NCBI GenBank assembly: GCA_003577145.1
Contig: QEUP01000012.1
Location: 1 to 64,000 of the forward strand
DNA from: Acidobacteriota bacterium
Lineage (GTDB): Bacteria > Actinomycetota > Acidimicrobiia > Acidimicrobiales > Microtrichaceae
Length of the DNA stretch: 64,000 nucleotides
Reading direction: 5' to 3'
Numbering within the stretch: position 1 is the stretch's first letter; every line of letters begins with the position of its first letter. The position numbers and the translations under genes were made by a program. Shown here one piece after another: positions 18,669 through 26,410 of this stretch. The notes below the pieces were generated by a model. The model was not told the origin of the DNA. It worked only from the letters and a program-made list of their open reading frames with translations, and searched no databases.

Positions 18669-21607
18669 GACCCCCCCTTCTTCCCGACGGTCGTGACCTC
18701 TGGGTCGTTGTCCGACATCGCCGAGCATCGGGCCGCATGCATGCCCCTCGAGAGTGCGGCACCGAGGAGGAGGACGACGCAAAGCGCCGGAACCCAGTCA
18801 CCGAAGCGGACGTAGGGTGTGCGGCCGGTCGCCAGCGGGACTTCCGCGACGTAGGTGCCGGTTTCGTCGTTGTCGAACCACGCTAGGCGGCTGCCGTGGG
18901 AATCGAAGATCGCGGAGGTGCCGCTGACCGCTGCGTGAACGACCGGACGACCGGATTCCACCGCCCGGAGGGCGGCAAGGCTGGCGTGCTGAGCCTGAGC
19001 CCACGATCCCTGGAAGGTGGTTGTCGCGGTCTGCAGCACCAACAGGTCCGTTCCGCGGCTCGCGAGTTGGCGCGAGAGATCGGGGAAAGCTGACTCGAAG
19101 CAGACCAGCGGCCCGAGCCGGATGTCGTCGGCTTCCAGAACCACCAGGTCTTCTCCTCGCTGCCGGTCCTCCTCGGGGGCGTCGGTCAGTGAGCTCACCC
19201 AACCGAGGAGGGGTCGGAGTGGAACGTATTCGCCGAAGGGCACGAGGCGCATCTTGTCGTAGCGGTCGGCCACTCCAGCGGAGTCGATCAGGACCGAGCT
19301 CTTGTAGATCCCGCCTTGCCCTCGGCGTGCATCGACGTTGACCAGAAGTGGAGCACCGACCTCGCGGGACAGCCGTGCCAGCTCGTCTACCCACGGCTGG
19401 TCAGGATCGGGGTCGTAGGCGACGCTGCTCTCACCCCACATGACGAGGTCGACGTTGGTGCCGTCTAGCTGGGAGGTGAGGCCGATGTTGGCGTCGAGGC
19501 GCTCCTGTGGCCCGCGCACGTTGCCCGGCTGCACGCCAGCGACACGTACCCACGCCGTCACGTCGGGGGCGGGTCGGCTCGCGCCGTAGACGAAGCTGGC
19601 GCTGACGATGGCTGTGGCGGCTGCTAGTGCCGAGATGCGCCGACGGCTGGCAATGCCGGGAAGCAGGGCGGCCGCCAGGAGGACGTTGACCGCCACGAGC
19701 ACGAAGCTCACTAGCCAGACCCCGCCCAGCGAGGCCGTCGCGAGCACTTCGGTGTTGTTCCACTGGGAGGCACCGAGGAGCCCCCACGGTCCGCCCAGCT
19801 TCTCCCAGGAGCGGACGAACTCGGCGGTCACCCAAGCGCTGGGTACGAGCAGCGCGGCGGCGCCGAGCCGGCGCCCTGTGAGACGCGACGGCCGCAGAAG
19901 TGACCAGGCGAGCAGACCGCATGGGATCCACAGGAGCCCGAGAGCCAGCGCCAGCAGCGGCGTGAAGAGGAGTGTCTTGTAGACGATCCAGTGGTGCATC
20001 GCGATGAAGAAGCCGGCGCCGCCCAGCCAGGTGAGGATGCCGGCTTCGCGACGGCTGGCGGCCGTGCAGACCAGCATCAAGAGGGGTACGAGGCCGACGA
20101 AACCCAGCAACCAGGCGCTCGCTTCGGGGAAACCGAGGGAGGCTATGGCACCGAGGGCGATCGCCAGGGCTCTGCGCGACCAGCGGGACACCGGTCCGGG
20201 CCGGAAGGCCGGGGCGGGATCGTGCGGCCCGGCAGGGCTGGGTGTGCTGTAGCTCGCGGCCGGTGTGAAGGGCCAGGTCCGGCCGGCGCGGGCCAGCGCT
20301 AGCCCCGCGAGCAGGAAGGCAAGGGCGAGCCACCACAGCAGTTCCGACGCTCGCTGGGGTGACCAGAGTGGAACCAGCGTCAGCCCAGCGAGGACGAAGG
20401 CGAGGTTGTACAGCAGGTCGTAGACCGCGAATACGCGACCTCGTACAAGGTCGGGGCTCGCCTCTTGGACCAGGGCGTCGACGTTGATCTTGAGGACCTG
20501 GAACGCGAACGCGGTCAATCCGACACCGACTACCAGCACCGTGACGTTGGTGAGGAAACCGGCTACCGAGGCAGCCAGGGCGCCTACGAGGAAGGCGAGC
20601 GGGAGGAGCGCACGGGGCTGGTAGCGGGAAGCGAGCACCGGCGCTGCCCAGGTACCGGCAAACGCAGCGACACCGGTGACTGCGAGTGCCAGTCCGTATC
20701 CAGGTGCCTCGAAGTGGTAGCGCTCCTCGGCCACGAGCACCAGCAGGATGAACCCTGCGCCGAGCAGCAGCCGATTTGCCCAGACGGCCAACAGCGGGCG
20801 GCGAACAGCGAAGTTCTTCGTCACCGCCCTGATCTCGTCACGCAGCTCGACGGCCACTCGGCGGAGTCCCGCAGCGGTCGTCCGAGTCGAGCCGCCGCCC
20901 ACCGGCGGGAGGCGGCTGAAAACCAGCGAGGCGCAGCAGTAGAGCGCGGCGGCGCTGAGAAAACCCGCGGTCGGGGTGGTCGCGACGAATGAAGAACCGA
21001 TGAGTGCACCCATGAAGGCCGCGCTCATCCCGGCAATGCCAGAGATCGCGTTGGCGGTGACCAGCCCGTCCGGATCGACCGTCCTGGGTAGGGCGGCGCC
21101 CTTCGCGGTGAGGACGAAGCGTGAGCAGGAGAGGAGCATCACGACGGCGACGTAGGCGAGTGCTTGTGAACCGACTAGCAGCACGACGATGGTGGCGGTC
21201 ACCAACGCGGCTCGCGCGATGGACACCCACACGAGTACGCGTCGACGGTCGAAGCGGTCTACGAGAACGCCGGCGAAGGGGGCGACCAGGGTGAAGGGCA
21301 GGAGGGTCACCGCCAGCAGCTTGGTGATCTCCCAGGGGGTCGCGCCCTGCCCGACCTCGAACAAGACGACTTGGGCGAAGGTGATCTCGGCCAAGCCGTC
21401 GGCGGCCTGACCGAGTGACTGGCCGCTGACGAGGGTTCGTAACGGACCGGCCAGGAGTGCCCGCGACCCTGCCCAGCCGACACCGAATGCAGCGCGTCGA
21501 CTCGAGCCGCTCTCATCCTCGCTGACGTCGCCGCGACCTTTGCCGCCGACCTTCGCTGGCGGATGCTCCGAGGCGGTATCTGCTGTGCTGCTGTCGGGAA
21601 GGCTCAC
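18665..21607 (-). CDS. lnt: MFS transporter fused to apolipoprotein N-acyltransferase
   Basis: The 980-residue protein joins two membrane modules in one uninterrupted frame. Residues about 25-440 form a twelve-helix MFS domain with the loop FAGVLVDRFDRRRV. Residues about 475-950 form Lnt: an integral N-terminal part, then a nitrilase-like external domain. The catalytic triad is visible as Glu in MWGESSVAYD, Lys in YDKMRLVPFGEY and Cys in PLVCFESAFPD. Lnt transfers the third acyl chain to lipoproteins. The partner in mycobacteria is a Ppm1 domain, so an MFS fusion is unusual. A neighbouring lipoprotein gene lies just upstream. The MFS substrate is unknown. Confidence 0.85.
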   Translation of the reverse strand: MSLPDSSTADTASEHPPAKVGGKGRGDVSEDESGSSRRAAFGVGWAGSRALLAGPLRTLVSGQSLGQAADGLAEITFAQVVLFEVGQGATPWEITKLLAVTLLPFTLVAPFAGVLVDRFDRRRVLVWVSIARAALVTATIVVLLVGSQALAYVAVVMLLSCSRFVLTAKGAALPRTVDPDGLVTANAISGIAGMSAAFMGALIGSSFVATTPTAGFLSAAALYCCASLVFSRLPPVGGGSTRTTAAGLRRVAVELRDEIRAVTKNFAVRRPLLAVWANRLLLGAGFILLVLVAEERYHFEAPGYGLALAVTGVAAFAGTWAAPVLASRYQPRALLPLAFLVGALAASVAGFLTNVTVLVVGVGLTAFAFQVLKINVDALVQEASPDLVRGRVFAVYDLLYNLAFVLAGLTLVPLWSPQRASELLWWLALAFLLAGLALARAGRTWPFTPAASYSTPSPAGPHDPAPAFRPGPVSRWSRRALAIALGAIASLGFPEASAWLLGFVGLVPLLMLVCTAASRREAGILTWLGGAGFFIAMHHWIVYKTLLFTPLLALALGLLWIPCGLLAWSLLRPSRLTGRRLGAAALLVPSAWVTAEFVRSWEKLGGPWGLLGASQWNNTEVLATASLGGVWLVSFVLVAVNVLLAAALLPGIASRRRISALAAATAIVSASFVYGASRPAPDVTAWVRVAGVQPGNVRGPQERLDANIGLTSQLDGTNVDLVMWGESSVAYDPDPDQPWVDELARLSREVGAPLLVNVDARRGQGGIYKSSVLIDSAGVADRYDKMRLVPFGEYVPLRPLLGWVSSLTDAPEEDRQRGEDLVVLEADDIRLGPLVCFESAFPDLSRQLASRGTDLLVLQTATTTFQGSWAQAQHASLAALRAVESGRPVVHAAVSGTSAIFDSHGSRLAWFDNDETGTYVAEVPLATGRTPYVRFGDWVPALCVVLLLGAALSRGMHAARCSAMSDNDPEVTTVGKKGGS

Positions 21608-21635
21608 CCTTCGGAGAGTGTCGGGTAGCCAGGCG

Positions 21636-21667
21636 CGCCGGGCAAGTGGCGAAGGTCCTGCCTGAGC
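21636..21667. repeat. Left copy of a near-identical direct repeat
   Basis: Positions 21636-21659 are identical over 24 bases to 25631-25654 (start GCGCCGGGCAAGTGGCG), and the following GCCTGAG is also shared after a one-base length difference. The copy is non-coding here, just upstream of the MFS-Lnt gene. The two copies bracket a 4-kb segment. Confidence 0.85.
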
Positions 21668-21694
21668 TCAGATCAGTCATCGGATCGGGACGAG

Positions 21695-21745
21695 GTTCGC
21701 ACAAGTTGATGGCAACCGGCACTGTGTCGGCTTGCTTGTGCGAAC
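21695..21745. repeat. Spaced perfect inverted repeat
   Basis: GTTCGCACAAG (21695-21705) and CTTGTGCGAAC (21735-21745) are perfect 11-bp inverted repeats separated by 29 bases. They lie between the stop of the lipoprotein gene (21762, minus strand) and the start of the MFS-Lnt gene. There is no T-run, so a simple terminator is unlikely. A protein-binding site or an RNA hairpin is possible. Confidence 0.7.
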
Positions 21746-21761
21746 GCGCGAATGATCTGTG

Positions 21762-22766
21762 CTAGGGAGTGACGGTGATCGCGGTCGAGGGAACAGCCAA
21801 TGCGTTGCCTCGTGCCTCCAGCACAGCGATACGACAGGCTTCGGGTCCGGTGGTGCACGATATGGCATCACCGTCGATAGACGTGATCAGCCCGCTAACG
21901 GTAATGGCGCCGAAGTCGGCGTCTCCGTCAGCGTCCACGGTAGCAATGGCGCTGGGAAGAATGCAGCGGGTCACGTCGAGAGGCTCGTTGTTCTCGCACT
22001 GAGCAGCCAAGGCCTGGGCGCCCGGTGTCAACCCGGTGGCGGTGACGGCTGTGGTGTCACCGGCGGTCACCGATGTCGGGTCGATCGTCACAGCACCCGT
22101 CGTCGACGAAGCTGAGCCGCCGCCGTCTGGGTTATGGGCGGCCGCAGCCACCTGGGCTCTGAGGTCCACTAGCGGCATGGTGCCCAGGGGGCCTTCGGAG
22201 ACGGCGTTGTCGCCTTCGACCCAAAGGATCGCTCCGGCATCGAGTATCTCCCAGTACTCGATGCCGTCGGGGCGACGATGCACAGTGATGAAGAGCACCA
22301 CCGTCTCGCCCGCGTAAAGGTCGGGGTAGGCCGGTGTCGCGCGCAAGGCCATGCTGTCGCCGGGTGAGAGCAACTGACCAGCCAGCACCTCGTCGACCTC
22401 GATGTCGACCTCCCAGCCGCCCCAACCCCAATCTGGTGTGGCGGGGTCGCTGGTGGCGGTGCCTATGACGACGCCACCCAACAGCTCTGAGACCAGGGTC
22501 ATCTCGGCGATGCCCTGGGAGGACCAGCCCGCCGAGATTCCAGATGAAACGACGATCGCACCGTCTTCTGCAGTGGCCTGGGGCGGCGGCGACGCCTGTG
22601 TCGCATCAGGGATAGGATGTGGCCGGGGGGCCGGGGCCTCCTCTGCGGCGAGGACCTCGGCGCCGGCTACCACCTCGCCCGAAGCGGCTCCTGTGCCATC
22701 GGGACCGGAACAGGCGGCAGCGATGACCGCCGCGACGAGAACCCAGTTCCAGCGCATCGCTGTCAT
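21762..22766 (-). CDS. Secreted lipoprotein with neocarzinostatin-like C-terminal domain
   Basis: The 334-residue product starts MTAMRWNWVLVAAVIAAAC, a lipoprotein signal peptide with the lipobox IAAAC. It continues with a low-complexity Pro/Ala/Glu linker. A central domain (about residues 85-210) has many acidic residues and Trp (DWGWGGWEVDIEVDEVLAG). The C-terminal 110 residues (VTIDPTSVTAGDTTAVTATG onward, with paired cysteines) look like the immunoglobulin-like neocarzinostatin-family fold. ATG 22766 is supported by GAGGAGGGG a few bases upstream. It lies 17 bases after the metalloprotease frame and is probably co-transcribed with it. Ligand and function are unknown. Confidence 0.75.
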   Translation of the reverse strand: MTAMRWNWVLVAAVIAAACSGPDGTGAASGEVVAGAEVLAAEEAPAPRPHPIPDATQASPPPQATAEDGAIVVSSGISAGWSSQGIAEMTLVSELLGGVVIGTATSDPATPDWGWGGWEVDIEVDEVLAGQLLSPGDSMALRATPAYPDLYAGETVVLFITVHRRPDGIEYWEILDAGAILWVEGDNAVSEGPLGTMPLVDLRAQVAAAAHNPDGGGSASSTTGAVTIDPTSVTAGDTTAVTATGLTPGAQALAAQCENNEPLDVTRCILPSAIATVDADGDADFGAITVSGLITSIDGDAISCTTGPEACRIAVLEARGNALAVPSTAITVTP

Positions 22767-22783
22767 CGCGCCCCTCCTCGTCC

Positions 22784-23450
22784 TCATTTGTACCGCGAGT
22801 TGACGTAGCCGATGTCTACGCTTTTCGGCCAGTAGAACTGGCACACGTTCCACACGTCGGTGTGGCCGTGCATCAACGCGATGCTGGGACAGTTCTGCGG
22901 TGCGATGGCCCCCGTACCGTTCTCGTCCAGTCCCAGTGTGTGACCGAACTCGTGGGCGGCGATCTCGACGGTGACCTCCGGGTTCCCTATGAACCAAGCG
23001 GCCGCGAAATAGCTTCCGTCGTAGTACACGTGCACCGTGCCCGACCACGCGTAGGTCCCGCAGGTCCCGGTCGTGTATCCAACGGTGAGCCCGGGGAGAT
23101 CGGTCACAGAGATGTCGATGCCACCACCGGCCGCGTAATCGGGCCCCTCATGCACGGCGCTGTTCCAGGCGTTCACTCCCCCCGCGGCAGCCCAGAACAT
23201 GACCTGGTCAGCCGTTGAGTCACCGCTGGGGAAAAGCTGATAACCGGCGGTTGGAGCTGTGGCGAGAAACTGGCAGCCGGACGGGAAGAGTTGGGTCTCG
23301 GTGGCCTTGTGCCGGTTCAGCGGAGAGGCCCAGCCCTGCAGCCATACCCGCAGTTGCTACTCCGGCTGCCATTGTCTTGTAGGCAAACCGCGGTGACCGA
23401 GGCGATGGCCCCTGCCGGTCACCGCCATCAACCACGCCGCGGCCTCTCAT
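22784..23450 (-). pseudogene. Secreted matrixin/snapalysin-like metalloprotease with apparent frameshift
   Basis: A frame starting at ATG 23450 encodes a Sec signal-like segment (FAYKT, then a hydrophobic run ending LGLSAEPAQG) but stops at 23220. The protease body lies in another frame, open from about 23360 to the stop at 22784. It contains WNSAVHEGPDY, the zinc motif AAHEFGHTLGLDEN, and a possible Met-turn SIALMHG. Joining the two needs one frameshift between about 23220 and 23360. The zinc motif reads HExxHxxGxxE, where matrixins have His and snapalysins Asp. This may be a true disabled gene, a programmed event or a sequencing error. It has its own good promoter. Confidence 0.65.
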
Positions 23451-23527
23451 CGCACTTACCCCCACAACTCATCACACCCAGCCCACGACTCAGTTACTTG
23501 TGAAATGCTGGACTCGTGTGGCTGATT

Positions 23528-23556
23528 AGCCTAGTAAGGCCAGGGTGAGCTGTCAA
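23528..23556 (-). promoter_or_regulatory. Promoter of the metalloprotease-lipoprotein unit
   Basis: On the minus strand TTGACA (23551-23556) is followed after 17 bases by TAGGCT (23528-23533), a good vegetative-type -35/-10 pair. It lies about 80 bases upstream of the signal-peptide frame. The surrounding 23451-23730 interval shows no convincing gene. Confidence 0.55.
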
Positions 23557-23730
23557 TGGGGACTGTTACCGACAAGGATGTCCCGGGCTGAGGGAAACGA
23601 GGCCACCAAGGCGACGCCATCGTCAGTCCAGTTCCCTCAGCTCCTTGCTCCAGGCCCGATAACCGTCGTGTTCGGCCAGCGTCGCCCACCGACAGATGTG
23701 GGCCGCCACCGCTGCACGCTCCGAACCCCG

Positions 23731-24381
23731 CTACCAGGACTGCCACGCTGGTGACTCGTAGATGCCGGCGAACATGGCCAGGTGCGCAGCCGAGCCGGAG
23801 ATCTGAGAGCAGGTCAACACGTCATAGGCAGACGCCATGCCGGCAGCAAAGAGGGTCACCGGAACGAACGGTCCGGCGATTGTCAGGTCCGCCTCCTTGG
23901 CGGTCCGCGTGCCGTCTTTGATTTCGCAAGCGCTGGGCCGGCCGTCGCTGAAAGTGGTCTGCATCACCAACGACCCGGTGAGCCCACTGTGCAGCTCGGA
24001 GCGCAACACGCCATCGGCGCTGGGCAGGGCGGGCAGCGAGGCGACTGCGGAGGGTTCGGTGTCCACCAACGGCGGGACCACGAAGCAATGACCGTTGGTT
24101 GTGAGCACCGTGGTCTCGGACAGCGCCTCGGGGGTGGCGCCGGCACAGAACCAGGCCTCGTCGAGGGCCAGGGACCGCCGGTAGCAGAGCGCTGCATCGT
24201 CGTGGGTGCCCAGGCACCAGCACTCCAGAACCCCGTTGCAGAAGAGCAGATGGTGGTCTATGTCGCCCCCGACCTGGCTGGCAGAGATCTGCACCAACAA
24301 GTCCAGGCCTGCTCTCGGTGCCAACAGCTCACGGGCGGCCTCTACCGCTCGGGCCCGCCACCCCGGGCTCAGGTACCCCAT
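23731..24381 (-). CDS. Unknown protein, possibly SCP2-like at the C-terminus
   Basis: The 216-residue product starts with ATG at 24381, overlapping the end of the preceding pseudo-beta-lactamase gene by 13 bases, so the two are one transcription unit. It has no signal or membrane segment. The C-terminal 90 residues (MQTTFSDGRPSACEIKDG, then EADLTIAGPFVPVTLFAAG and SGSAAHLAMFAGIY) have the rhythm of SCP2 sterol-transfer domains, but the resemblance is weak. It is rich in Cys and Leu and lacks any catalytic motif that I recognise. Function unknown; a lipid-binding role is a guess. Confidence 0.55.
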   Translation of the reverse strand: MGYLSPGWRARAVEAARELLAPRAGLDLLVQISASQVGGDIDHHLLFCNGVLECWCLGTHDDAALCYRRSLALDEAWFCAGATPEALSETTVLTTNGHCFVVPPLVDTEPSAVASLPALPSADGVLRSELHSGLTGSLVMQTTFSDGRPSACEIKDGTRTAKEADLTIAGPFVPVTLFAAGMASAYDVLTCSQISGSAAHLAMFAGIYESPAWQSW

Positions 24382-25547
24382 GGGCCCGCCTCGGCCAGGT
24401 CCTCATAGAGGGCATCGATGAACTCGATCCGCCAGCGGCGTATGACCTCCTCACCTCCGCCCGTACCTGTCACCGCAACCGCTGCCACTAGGCGATCTCT
24501 GGGGTCGGCGAAGGCGAGGCAGCGCCCGCACCAACCGGTGTGAGCGAACGACGACGCCGATGGGCGTGTCCCGAATCCGTGGGATTCGAGATCGACCATC
24601 ACTCCCAGACCGAAAGCACAGTTTCGCTCCAGGACCCGATCCCAACGTGGTGGCCGCCGCCAGCTCAACCAGCGGGCCAAGAACTTGGGTGAGGGTAGGC
24701 TGGCATGGATGCAGCTGCCGCCGAGATGCTCGACGACACAAGTGAGGAACAGGCCCAGCGAACGCATGGATCCCAACCCGCCGAGCGCCGGGCCCAGCTC
24801 CGCCACGAAATGCGGTGTCGAGAACCACAGCCCCGGCACCGCCGGGCCGCTGCCTTCGTTCCCCCAGTAGCAGGCGATTCGATCTGTTAGCCCCACCTTC
24901 GTATCCTCACCGGCCTGAGGATCAGCCGCGGGCCCGAAGCTGACCTCATCGGTCCCTAGCGGAGCCAAGAGTTTGGTATGCAGCCATTCAGAGGGCCGCT
25001 GCTCTGTGAGTTCGCCGATCAACAACTCGCACAACACGCCCGACGTCCACTCCGAGTAGTCGCTGAGCTTAGAGCTGTCCCAGCCGGCACTGGGCGCCAA
25101 GCCGGCCACCAGGCCACTGCGCAACGCAGGCGGGGTCAACACCGCAGTCAACGCGTCGGGGGCGGAAAGCCCCGCGGTGTGGGACAACACGTCGGCGAGA
25201 CGGATCTCGTAATGTTCCAGGACCGGGTGCGAGAGCCAGTTTCGAAGCGGAGCCTCGATGTCGATGTCGTAGTCCTCGACCAGTTTGGCCATGGCCACGC
25301 TCATCACAGGCCGGGTGGCGCAGAACAGCGGGAACAACGCGTCGACGCCAAGGTCTCGGCCGGGAAAGCCCACCCCGGCAGCGCCGGCGGTCAAGACCCT
25401 GCCGGCATGGGAAACCCACCACTGCACGCCAGGACCCAGAAATGGATCCGGAGGTACCGTTGCCAGGTGGGCTTCGACACGTGGCATCACCACCGTCGGC
25501 TCGGGCACAGACCTTGCTTCCGCCGAAGTATCGGCGCCAACCACCAC
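24369..25547 (-). CDS. Beta-lactamase-fold protein with altered active site (pseudoenzyme)
   Basis: The 392-residue protein has the serine beta-lactamase / esterase (class C-like) fold order. Its catalytic motifs are changed. The SxxK position reads CATR in LFCATRPVMSVAMAKLVED, and the YxN position reads YSE in LSDYSEWTSGVLCELLIGE. The third motif region HTG is kept in FAHTGWCG. Supporting fold segments are DVLSHTAGL and LLAPLGTDEVSFG. Loss of both Ser and Lys makes hydrolase activity unlikely unless Cys substitutes. The start is probably GTG at 25547; the conserved part begins near residue 21. It shares a unit with the SCP2-like gene and lies inside the repeat-bracketed segment. Confidence 0.75.
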   Translation of the reverse strand: MVVGADTSAEARSVPEPTVVMPRVEAHLATVPPDPFLGPGVQWWVSHAGRVLTAGAAGVGFPGRDLGVDALFPLFCATRPVMSVAMAKLVEDYDIDIEAPLRNWLSHPVLEHYEIRLADVLSHTAGLSAPDALTAVLTPPALRSGLVAGLAPSAGWDSSKLSDYSEWTSGVLCELLIGELTEQRPSEWLHTKLLAPLGTDEVSFGPAADPQAGEDTKVGLTDRIACYWGNEGSGPAVPGLWFSTPHFVAELGPALGGLGSMRSLGLFLTCVVEHLGGSCIHASLPSPKFLARWLSWRRPPRWDRVLERNCAFGLGVMVDLESHGFGTRPSASSFAHTGWCGRCLAFADPRDRLVAAVAVTGTGGGEEVIRRWRIEFIDALYEDLAEAGPWGT

Positions 25548-25630
25548 CAGATCCGATCACCTTGACAACATCAGCACCTTGCGCACCGTTCCTGATTACA
25601 CCGCCGTGTGCCCGATGTGCAAGCGCGCCG

Positions 25631-25663
25631 GCGCCGGGCAAGTGGCGAAGGTCCCCGCCTGAG
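25631..25663. repeat. Right copy of a near-identical direct repeat
   Basis: Positions 25631-25654 repeat 21636-21659 exactly, and GCCTGAG follows in both. In this copy the plus-strand frame across the repeat reads CPMCKRAGAGQVAKVPA and then stops, which may be a gene remnant. It lies between the pseudo-beta-lactamase gene and the TorD-like chaperone gene. Confidence 0.8.
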
Positions 25664-25723
25664 TCACGTCGGCAGCAGCGCAATCGCTACCGACGCCTGG
25701 TTGTGATCGCTGACCGGCTCAGT

Positions 25724-26389
25724 TCAGCCGGCGACTGCTTCGGCGTCGGCCGCCACGAAGGACTCGAGGCGACCGATCATCCACTCGAAGAACGGCAGCG
25801 GTTGGTCGGCCCGCACCCGGGACACGAAGTCGGGCAGCCAGTTGGCGAGCTGGTTCTCGAGGAAGTCCCCCTGCGCGCGGCGGAACGACTTCCCCAGCCG
25901 CGGTGAGGAGGCTGCAGCCTCCTTGAATGTCAGGAACTGCATGAAATCGAGCTCCGAGCCCAGGTGGTCGAGCGGCACGTCGCCGTCGTCGGCGCCACCG
26001 AGGCCGTAGTACTCGTAGGCGCGCGCCAGCTCGGTGAGCGTCTGGTCGCGGTCGTCGCCGTAGGTGCCGCTCCAGATCCGCTTGCCGCCGTTGCTGTCGA
26101 CCAGGAAGAGCCGTTCGAACTCGCCGGTGTAGACGTCCTTGTCCAGCTCGCCCGGCACCTCGATCTCGCCGATCTCGTAGTCGAAGTCGAGCAGTGCGCC
26201 GGCCTCTTCGAGCTCTTTGGCCCATTGGCCGCTGCGGGCCATCTCGAAGTGGTCGTCGTCGGGATAGGTGAAGAGGCGACCGAGTACCTGATAGGTCGCG
26301 CTGCGGGCGGTGATCTCGTTCTCCTCGACCTCGGTCACCTGCTGGGAATCCTCGGTGAGTTCGAGTCCGCTGAGGGAGTAGGCGAACAT
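25724..26389 (-). CDS. TorD/DmsD-like chaperone of the type II Mo-enzyme operon (delta)
   Basis: The 221-residue all-helical protein is the fourth gene of the alpha-gamma-beta-delta operon. It resembles the delta assembly proteins of type II DMSO-reductase-family enzymes (EbdD, SerD, DdhD, NarJ). Visible features are RSATYQVLGRLFTYPDDDHF near the start, FERLFLVDSNGGKRIWSGTYGDD in the middle, and HLGSELDFMQFLTFKEA, the characteristic HxxxELxFM-type signature. It should bind the apo-alpha subunit during cofactor insertion. It begins 21 bases after the beta gene and closes the operon; the direct-repeat copy follows some 60 bases later. Confidence 0.85.
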   Translation of the reverse strand: MFAYSLSGLELTEDSQQVTEVEENEITARSATYQVLGRLFTYPDDDHFEMARSGQWAKELEEAGALLDFDYEIGEIEVPGELDKDVYTGEFERLFLVDSNGGKRIWSGTYGDDRDQTLTELARAYEYYGLGGADDGDVPLDHLGSELDFMQFLTFKEAAASSPRLGKSFRRAQGDFLENQLANWLPDFVSRVRADQPLPFFEWMIGRLESFVAADAEAVAG

Positions 26390-26410
26390 CTCTTCAGAGC
26401 TCCTTGCTTG

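Noticed and set aside
23531-23746. A 71-codon minus-strand frame upstream of the protease
   Set aside because: It overlaps the TTGACA/TAGGCT promoter, lacks a ribosome binding site and shows no protein-like pattern.
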